Of a DNA stretch of 64,000 nucleotides, positions 56,454-64,000 are shown in pieces (within the stretch, counting starts at the first letter, position 1; every line of letters begins with the position of its first letter). The DNA comes from Viridothelium virens. Its lineage: Eukaryota > Ascomycota > Dothideomycetes > Trypetheliales > Trypetheliaceae. The notes beneath the pieces are model-generated. The model was not told where the DNA came from. It saw only the letters and a program-made list of their open reading frames with translations, and ran no database searches. The stretch lies in NCBI GenBank assembly GCA_010094025.1, contig ML991771.1, forward strand, positions 372,001 through 436,000. Reading direction: 5' to 3'. A program made the position numbers and the translations under genes.

Positions 56454-57730
56454 TCAGAATCTCGAAAACCGACGAGAGCCCCTCGGCGCTTGCCTTACCT
56501 CCCTGACTCCACCCACCCAACCTCCCTTTCCGTATCCCAGAGCCTCAGCCTCGGCGCGTATCTCGTCTTGCTCCTTTTGGTTCTTCTCCCACTCTTTGTC
56601 GGCGTACCACTTCTCCTTAGCGCCCTTGCGGCGCTGGATGATGCAGCACAATGTGATGGCGAGCGCAAAGAGGGCGGCAGCTGCAATGGCGCCGATGGCG
56701 ATACCGACTTTGGCGCCGTGGGAGAGCGAGGTCACGCGTTGGGTGAGGGTTTTCGGGGGGTTGAGGACGCGTTGGGTCACAGCGGAGGTGCCCCTGGGGA
56801 ATCGTTAGTATATTGAGGTTGGACTGAAGCGAAAGGTAGGTTGTTCATCTGGGCAATGCGGGTTGAAAGGCAGTGGACTTACTTGTCGACTTTGATGCTC
56901 TGCCATGAACCGGTCTCATCTCCGTACGAGTATTGTGAGGCACCAGTGGTGTAGTCAACGACTTCAGCGCTCTTCACGTACATGCTGAAGGGGCCCTTGG
57001 AGTAGTCGACGTTGCCGCCAGCCCATTGCACAACACCGGGCACGTTCGTGGCCGGGTCACCACCTGCCCAGATGCCCATCTTCAAATTCATAGGCGTCTG
57101 AGGGTAGTTCTTGCCGTTAAGAGTGACGGCATCGCTCGGCGTCACCTGTCGCACGTGCTGGTCATCGATGTACCAGTCCAGGGACTCAGCAGTCCAGGTG
57201 ACTGTGTAGTTGTGGAAATCATCCTGGGGGGCGGCTCTGTTGGGCAGTGGGTACCATATTGCACGATTATAGCTGGTTGTGTTGCCCTTGCCGAAAAAGT
57301 TGGTTTCGGCATGTGTTTGATTGCCACCCAGGAATTCCCAATCGATTTCGTCGAGATCGTCCGACTGAAGCACGATTGAAGAGACGATGCCAGTACCACT
57401 GGCGGCACGTAACATCACAGAGACTCGGCCAAAGAGAAAATAGAAAGCGGATGTAATGGTAGGTGAGTCGCCAGAGCCTTGGATGAGGAATTCAGCGCCA
57501 GGTTTTTGGAGAGTGTATTGTAGAGCACCGCCGGTGGAGTTCCATACTTCAGGATCGGCTACACTCGAGGAATTGAAGGTAAAAGAGGCGTTAGTACCCA
57601 GAGCAGGATCGACCGGGCAATTGGTAGTATTCAACGGATTACAAGAAGTGAAGGTTTGACCAAAAGTCATGGGTAAGAGGGACAGGAGGGACAGGAGGGA
57701 GAGCGAGGTCAAGCTCCTGCTGAAAAACAT
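56454..57730 (-). CDS. CRH-type GH16 cell-wall glycosidase/transglycosylase
   Basis: Crh enzymes link chitin to beta-glucans in the fungal wall. Exons 57730-56883 and 56793-56454 give 395 residues. Signal peptide: MFFSRSLTSLSLLSLLSLLP. The GH16 active-site motif DEIDWEFLG has nucleophile E128 and acid/base E132; DFHNYTVTWTAESLDWYIDD and MNLKMGIWAGGDP are family landmarks. After the catalytic domain there is no GPI-anchor-like Ser/Thr tail; instead a membrane helix (VGIAIGAIAAAALFALAITL, about 312-333) is followed by a basic cytoplasmic tail with a helical Lys/Glu segment. I start at the ATG at 57730 because the frame upstream lacks ATG. Confidence 0.93.
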
Positions 57731-59748
57731 CTTGACTACCAATAGTTACGTTATGTGGCTGTCGGCTTGAAGAGTCGAAGGACAAGATTTTGAATGACTC
57801 GGTGGATAAATGAAAATGACTGTGTTTGGGGGAAAAGGTCAACGAAGGAGTGACTGCTGCAGTACCATGCAAGGGAGAATTGACCTGGGGTATGTAAAAA
57901 GAGTGGATGTGGACAACCGCCCACCCGCCGTGAATAGGTCGATGGATGGAAAGAAAGGAGAGTCAAGAGTCGGAGAGAAGCATAATGATTGAGAGGTGGG
58001 TGGTCGGCGGTGCAGCGCTATCCATCGGCCCAGGGTTTCCCTCGTCGAAATTGCATGCTACGGCGCTTGGTACGCTGCCGTGGACTGGTGTTTCATGAAG
58101 ATAAAGGAAAAGGGGTCACCCGTTCTTGATTGGTGGTTGCCGATCTTCGCAGGGGTGGATTTTAGTCGCGGCCAATCCAGGGACGGCGACACCTCGAACG
58201 GGCTGTTTGAGAAAGCGCGGACTTCTGGCGGTGTCGGAAAATCCTCATTTCTGCTCCTGTTGGTAGAACTGGAGAAGAATGATGATATCACTGTCAATAA
58301 TGTCACATCTTCTCTTCGCTTGGGCAAAATCGTACCTACAGTAGCTACTACCTAAGGTAAGGTAACTAGCGCATGAAGGCTGCTCGTACCTGCAGCGGCC
58401 CGCGCGGACCCTGAAGCCACCACCATCTCACCATCTCACCGTCTCACCGTCTCTCAACTATCATGCCGTTGTGTTGTTGTGCTGCTCTACATGAAACCTT
58501 CACCTGCCTCCAGCCTTTCAGTATGTCCGTATCTACTCAAGGCGCATCCATGAGCTCCATGACTCCCAATGCGCGATGTTCTAGAGATGCCTTGTTGATA
58601 GGCGGAATGCTGTCTTGTCCCCTTGAAAACTGCTGCCCAGAAGGTATGCAGAGGTCGGTTGGTGTTCCAGCTCCTGTTACTCAGAGCACCTTTACCGTGG
58701 CCTGGGCTCCCATCTAGGGCTTCTCATCTGTTCGGCGCTCCACAGTGTATTTTGCTTGAACTCCCCGTAAAGTGCGCGCTCAATAGTTTTCTCGCCTCGC
58801 ATCCCATGGGACATTTGACGGGGTAGAGAACTCGATGGTGTCAATAACCGGTGAAAGCGATCACCTTTGTCCATTGCAGGAACGTGATCCATTCTAGCTT
58901 GTCTACAGACGACCTCCCGCCAGATCCTTGTCTTGACCTTGAGCTATCGGGTTACCAGTGCCAATCCAAGGATCCAGGTACAGGAGCGATCACTGTCGAA
59001 GACTTTGCTTCAGACCCCAGGAAGGTGTACCTTTCGCGGCCTTTCGATTGGGAGGCAGAGAGGTTTGGTCTTATGCACTAGAATTTTGGCGAAGATCAGA
59101 GTTCCTTTATATCCGATATGTTCGCACCAAGGACAATGTTCTATGCGATCAAAACAGGCACAACCACTACAGAAGAGGATGATATTTCTAATGGCAGCTT
59201 AAGCCAAGACCAGATACGGACCTAACATCATAGACTCAAAGCGAACGATCACAAAGTAAAGCTGCAAGAGCAGAATCAGCGGACAAAACAGGATTGGTCG
59301 GTGTTCGTGCTGCAATGAAGGTGCAAAGCCACTACGTTTTCTGTACATATTCTACGGCCTACGCGGCTTTTCCAGCCGTGAAAATGAACACAGGCTTCAC
59401 CCTGTTATTCGTGCACATTGAAGCCTGCAGTTCTCAAGCCCCTATTCGATCCAGGGCGCTGAAAAAGTTTCTTGACCCCGCGACAGCCTTCTGACGAGGT
59501 ACAGATACCTAATGGACCGCTTTCCTAGGACCCGCGCCGACATCTTACCACTGGTCTAGGCTTGGTCAGTGTTTCCGTTCTATTGCATGGCCTTGAAACG
59601 TGAATAAGCAGAACTCAATGATCTCCAAGATCCCCGTAATCGCCTATCTACGCAAATCCAGCACTTACAACTAAAAATTAGTACGGTCACCCCTCAGCAA
59701 TCTCGTCAACTATTTTCTCATCCTCAAATTCCATCAAGACCTGGGTTC
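57731..59748. other. Intergenic, CRH / GMC oxidoreductase
   Basis: About 2 kb. No frame has family features or good start and splice context. TACCTAAGGTAAGGTAAC at 58349-58364 resembles the MITE ends. Otherwise nothing I can name. Confidence 0.45.
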
Positions 59749-61888
59749 TCAGAGATCTTGCAAGATATCTTCCGCAATTTTTTCAGCAAGCGCATATATC
59801 GTTGCCTGTGGATGCCCAGGTGGTAAAAATGGGAAAGCGCTAGCATCCACGACCCGCAAATTACTGACACCTCCCATCACCCTGGCCCGACTATCCACAA
59901 CTGCCATGCTATCATTCGCTTGTCCCATCTTGCAAGTCACGCTGGCATGGTAGAGCGTGAGAGCGCTTTGCGCGATGAAGTCCCGGATCTGCGCATCCGT
60001 TGTCACATTCGCGCCTGGCAGAGCCTCTTCTGGATCCGCGAGGCCCAAGTTGACAAGTACATCCCATGCCTGCCGCGTCCTTTTCAACGCCTGTACAGCT
60101 AGCTCGGCATCTGTGGGGTCCGTCAGCCACGCTGGATCGATGAGAGGAGGGACATCCATGCGGTCGCTTTGCAGTTTCACTGATCCTCGAGACAGTGGCG
60201 CCATCAGACCAACGCTGAGCGTGGCATAGTTTGATCCGTCACGAGGGTCGAAAGGGCGAATCGAACTATTGCCCGCGTACGAGTTTTGAGGTAGCCACTC
60301 AAGCTCAGGCCAGTCTGCCGGAAACGTCGCTAGTGCTTCTAGGGAGGCATTGGAGAGGGCGGAGCGATAAGGATCTGGAAGCTTTTCCCACCCGAAGTAT
60401 TGATTGCCAGTGGTCAGTGGACCGCTTGCATTGTGTAAGTACGCCTGAACGGCAGCGGCCGTAAGGGAAGCATTGTTTGCGAGGGCGCTGGCAGTCTCCA
60501 CATTCACACGATGAGTCGTACCGAAGATAGGTTGATCCCACATGTTTTGTCCTACACCAGGAAGATCGGCAAGGCAGGAGATATTGAAAGTGGCAAGATA
60601 AGGGCATGACCCAATACCTGACACCATGAGAAGCTGGGGGGATTGAAAGGCTCCTGCAGACAGAACGACCTCTTTTCGAGCGGAGAGCGTGAAATGCACA
60701 GAGGGTGTACCGTATGTACCGGCAACCGTGGCTTGAATGCCCGTGGCAGTTTTCTTGCTGTCGAAGAGGATCCGTTGGGCCAGCGTATTTTTGTAAATGG
60801 TCGGTGGCGTGCCATTCTGGAATGAGGCCTGCAGGAAGCTAGATTCGGAGGAGGATCGATGAGCGTTGCGAGGGTCAATCGTCTGAACGGTGAAACCTGA
60901 ACCGAGAAGGCGCCCGCCATTAAAGCCGTCGATCTGCGCCATACCAAGTTCTGGCAAAGCCAGGGCAGCGTATGACCCTAAAGGAACCTCATAATTTCCA
61001 GCTGAGACTTGAAGTGGGCCTCCTATTGGACTGAAGACGCTAGTGTCCTGTGAATAGGACTCATTCGAGAATGTGCCGGGTACAAGAGGAGTAAAATGTA
61101 CCGATTTCTCGAAGTAAAGAAGAAAATTAGGAAACGTGTAGCTCTCGTCCCCAACTTGGTTGGCCCATTGTTGGTATGAATCGGTACTTCCCCTAGCAAC
61201 ATGCTGTTAGCAACTTTTCAAGGTGAAGATTGAACCATCGCTGAGCCTGACCTGTGATAGACCATATAATTTCTCGCGGACGAGCCACCCAAAGTTTTTC
61301 CTCGGGCATAGTGCACACTTCTGTTGGCATAGCCCTAGTGCTTTGGTAAGTACGAGGAATAGTATTGAGCGGTTTGTCATTGTTTTGGTATACGTTCACC
61401 GTATGGAAGAAAGGTGCATCTTAGCTACACATGCGGCAGTGTGGAAAGCAAATCTGTATTATAAGGCGACTAATGGTGCATCGCGGATACAGAAACTTCG
61501 CCACAGCCTCAGTAGGGTGAAGTATGTAAAGAAAGAGGCCTACATGTTGTGGGGTCGTTACCAACCCCCAATCAATCAGGGGCTGAGTATTATTTGGATC
61601 CGCTCCAGTGAAGTAGCCATAATATCCTGGCACGGTACTATAATTACCGTTGTCAATCTCGTAGAAGCCACCAGCTTCAATGACTGCAACACTCATGGAC
61701 TTATTGGCGGACAGTCGTGTTGCAAGCGTAAGCCCAGCTGTGCCTCCGCCAACGATGACATAGTCGAAGGTCGCATTGGCTCCAGGAGCACCGAAAGCAG
61801 TGCCTAAAAGAGGACCTCTTTGACCGTCCGTAGTGAAAAGGTTAATCGCTGAAGCTTGTTGAGCAAGGAGGAGAGAAAGAAAGAGCAT
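59749..61888 (-). CDS. Secreted GMC-family FAD oxidoreductase
   Basis: GMC enzymes (glucose oxidase, aryl-alcohol oxidase and similar) oxidise alcohols or sugars with FAD. Exons 61888-61544, 61334-61252 and 61192-59749 give 623 residues. Signal peptide [17 protein letters not shown]-binding [17 protein letters not shown] with a later VIEAGG; GMC signature 1 region [20 protein letters not shown] in exon 2; signature 2 [15 protein letters not shown]; catalytic histidines in [11 protein letters not shown] and [15 protein letters not shown]. The 83-nt middle exon is fixed by its conserved peptide and by AG/GT borders. The substrate cannot be named from sequence; similarity is to the aryl-alcohol/choline dehydrogenase-like fungal group. 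Confidence 0.93.
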
Positions 61889-62925
61889 GATGCTAATTCG
61901 AAATCAAACTGCTATATCCGTTTTTCTGCGCTATGTATACTCACATCTTCTCTTTGGAATTGGATTGAGTTATAAGACTGCCACTAGGATCACCGGATAA
62001 ATCCATGGTCAATGACGCAACGGCATCTCGAAGGATCTAGCGGAAGTAACGGAATGCGGCAAGGCCTGAACGATCTTGGAAATGTCATATATACATGATG
62101 CCAAGCCACCGATATCCTCAGCCGCGGCCATGTTGAGATCTTTTCGCTTGTAGAGTATGAATTGCTGTACTTTTCTAAATGCTTGCATTTAGAAATCTTG
62201 CTCTTGACACTGTGGTCTAGGAATCGAAGAGAGAAACGAGAAATTTTGGGGGTTGAGCTTAAATGAATGAGCTAAATTTCAGGTTGAACTTATGTTACTC
62301 GCACGAAGTGGTTGCTGAACTCGCATGACAGGCGTATAGGAGGGGAAGCTTGGTGGAAATATGAGCTTATGCGGTCATGTAAGCTACGATGCAGACATAT
62401 CAAAGGCTGGAGTGGTGAGAAGCTAGAGCAGAAGCAGAAAAGGTCGTATGAGAAGTACATGAAGGTGGAGGTGAATGGAGCTATAGGTAAAGCAGCAGCC
62501 CTATCGCGGGGAATCACACCATGGTGCGGGAGAGCGTAGCGTGTCCCTCTTGACCGGCATAGCAAGGTGGCAAGGTACGAACTATTATTAATTAATTACC
62601 TCAGCACGCTTGTGGACCCCTTGGCTTATGCAATCGCCCTGTCTTTGGCCCACTCTTCCGTGCCTCCTTCCAGCCAACCAAAGGTCTGAACGATCAAAGA
62701 CTTTTTATATTTCCAAACAAACACTGCGGGAGAGATCCGCAACTCTGGCTGAAAAGCTACTATCACTACTCTAGTGGCAAGAAGCAGAGAGCAGCGGCTT
62801 GAGTAGCTACTGCTCGACATATGAAGTCTCGAGCTCAAAACCGTCTCCTAGCGGTCCGCGGCTACGATAGCTTTGACCTCAAAGCATCTCCTTCAGCATA
62901 CTCGAGTCTACCTTAATGACATACG
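61889..62925. other. Intergenic, GMC / NACHT-like gene
   Basis: About 1 kb, no gene supported. A near-perfect palindrome lies at 62172-62195. Confidence 0.5.
62172..62195. repeat. 11-bp arm palindrome
   Basis: TTTCTAAATGC and GCATTTAGAAA are separated by TT. It lies in the region upstream of the leftward GMC gene; it could be a binding site for a dimeric regulator or a chance hairpin. Confidence 0.6.
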
Positions 62926-64000
62926 TCAATCCAAAGACGCCGTCCTTGCTCTCACTATCGGCGCGTCTCGTTCCGCTATCAAGACCCTTGTTGCCGAATT
63001 CAGCGCATCGAAGCGATCTTTCGAGCTGACTCGCTCCGGCAGAACTCTTGATTGACCGCTCGTTATCAACAAAATCTTGAAACCTCGGGCTTTGCCTTTG
63101 TTGTCTCGGAATAGGATATCGAGAAATCTTGAGCACCAAGCCGACCCAGTGGACCATTCCAATTCGTTCAGACCATCAATAATGCAAAAAGACAGCAGTT
63201 GGGTATGATCAAGCAGTCGTTCTAGCAGCTCCAGGCTACAAGACCATGACTCTTGAGTACCATCAAGCGCTTTGACCATACTCTCACTGACCTCAAATTT
63301 ATCGTCATCGACATGGAATTGCAACAGCTGCGTTATCAGACTGTAAACTAATCCGATCAATCCCGCTTGTTCAATCGTCAGCGACGCCTCTTCGGTGTCC
63401 TGTCTCGGTCGTTCGCAAAAATGTGAGATGATAGGGGTTTCGGTCCCCCAACCGGAGAATAGAGAGGTAAGGGCAACGGCTCGAGCACTAGTCACGCCTT
63501 CAGAAGTGTCCGGGCTAAAAATCCACAAAACTTGAGATTCAGTTGTGTCGGACATCCAATTTTCAACTCTGGTGGACACATCACTCCCAGGTGCCCACAA
63601 TGTGCCACTATGGAAGAGGGCTTGACCTTCATCACCGACGATGAAATGTTCCAGGCCAGGTATGTACCTCCGGGCCGTCGTGCGGTTGATGGATTCCGAG
63701 TCGGCCTTGATCTCTTGATGATCTGCGATGTCCTGGATTTGCGGCCTGCTCTGACTTTGAACTGCCTGCTCAGTAGTAAAGCGCCTGTGCGTTGCCATGA
63801 AGGCTTCTCGCATAAACATGCCAGTGTTTATCTTAGCCTCATCTAACTCTTGACGGTATCGGTTGACCTCGGTCTTGATTTCTGAGATATTCTTCGACGT
63901 TACGAAACTCATAGCTAGATGGGCTATATCGGCCTGACGGTACATCTTCGAAATGCAATCGTCAATCTCTGTCGCCGCTTTACTGAAGTTTTCCTTGGTA
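62926..64000 (-). CDS. NACHT-like STAND protein, degenerate P-loop (5' end outside window)
   Basis: The frame is open from the window edge to a TGA at 62926 (about 357 residues visible). It begins with a helical part (IDDCISKMYRQADIAHLAMS; IKTEVNRYRQELDEA), then VENWMSDTTESQVLWIFSPD, which sits where fungal NACHT proteins have a W...LLWI-x-G-x-P-x-SGKS P-loop; the glycines and GKS are replaced (SPDTSEGVTSA). A Walker-B-like FCIIDGLNELEW and a sensor-like ILLITSGQ follow at normal distances. The protein stops soon after the NACHT region, with no WD, ANK or TPR repeats. Nucleotide binding is doubtful. It could be a regulatory or decoy form, or a decaying gene that is still open. Confidence 0.6.
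   Translation of the reverse strand, partial: TKENFSKAATEIDDCISKMYRQADIAHLAMSFVTSKNISEIKTEVNRYRQELDEAKINTGMFMREAFMATHRRFTTEQAVQSQSRPQIQDIADHQEIKADSESINRTTARRYIPGLEHFIVGDEGQALFHSGTLWAPGSDVSTRVENWMSDTTESQVLWIFSPDTSEGVTSARAVALTSLFSGWGTETPIISHFCERPRQDTEEASLTIEQAGLIGLVYSLITQLLQFHVDDDKFEVSESMVKALDGTQESWSCSLELLERLLDHTQLLSFCIIDGLNELEWSTGSAWCSRFLDILFRDNKGKARGFKILLITSGQSRVLPERVSSKDRFDALNSATRVLIAERDAPIVRARTASLD

Noticed and set aside
1-64000. CRISPR arrays or operons
   Set aside because: The DNA is eukaryotic with spliced genes; no spaced direct-repeat arrays were seen.

Overview
The window is nuclear DNA of a filamentous ascomycete (Pezizomycotina; Dothideomycetes is my guess and is not proven by the sequence). 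Support comes from short GT-AG introns of about 45-75 nt with CTAAC/CTGAC-type branch sites, a Dicer-like gene of the DCL1 type, a HET-domain gene, a NACHT-like gene, a Zn2Cys6 regulator, an RTA1-type membrane protein and a DUF6594 gene. I support about 21 protein genes plus one tRNA gene. Several gene models need introns, and I give those exon borders from splice sites and family conservation.

Layout: 1-10.9 kb holds a 5'-truncated GH35 beta-galactosidase, a divergent TRM2 / mitochondrial S5 pair, a gene-poor block (5.6-8.5 kb) with a possible MAT alpha-box relic, an IAH1-type esterase and TAP42. 11.7-13.4 kb is a secreted GH79 enzyme, followed by a fold-back MITE and AT-rich DNA. 15.4-23.3 kb carries dicer-like 1 and a MATE transporter. 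25-33 kb has a secreted histidine acid phosphatase, a serine carboxypeptidase, a Zn2Cys6 regulator and an RTA1-like protein.

33-45 kb is the accessory part: DUF6594 membrane protein, two ORFs with a retropepsin-like segment, an unknown two-exon gene, AT-rich DNA, a truncated kinase relic beside a hAT-like MITE, and a HET-domain gene. 45-57.7 kb returns to conserved genes: FAD1, sulfite reductase MET5, tRNA-His, GID8, uridine kinase URK1 and a CRH-type cell-wall transglycosylase. The right end has a GMC oxidoreductase and a partial NACHT-like gene with a degenerate P-loop.

How they fit together: several products are secreted or wall enzymes for carbon and phosphate scavenging (GH35, GH79, phosphatase, carboxypeptidase, CRH, GMC). 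HET and NACHT-like genes are the classes used in non-self recognition, and DCL1 is the RNA-silencing enzyme that would act on repeats. The least expected signal I found is compositional: in five genes the coding strand switches abruptly from C-rich to G-rich, always in the direction of transcription whichever DNA strand the gene is on.
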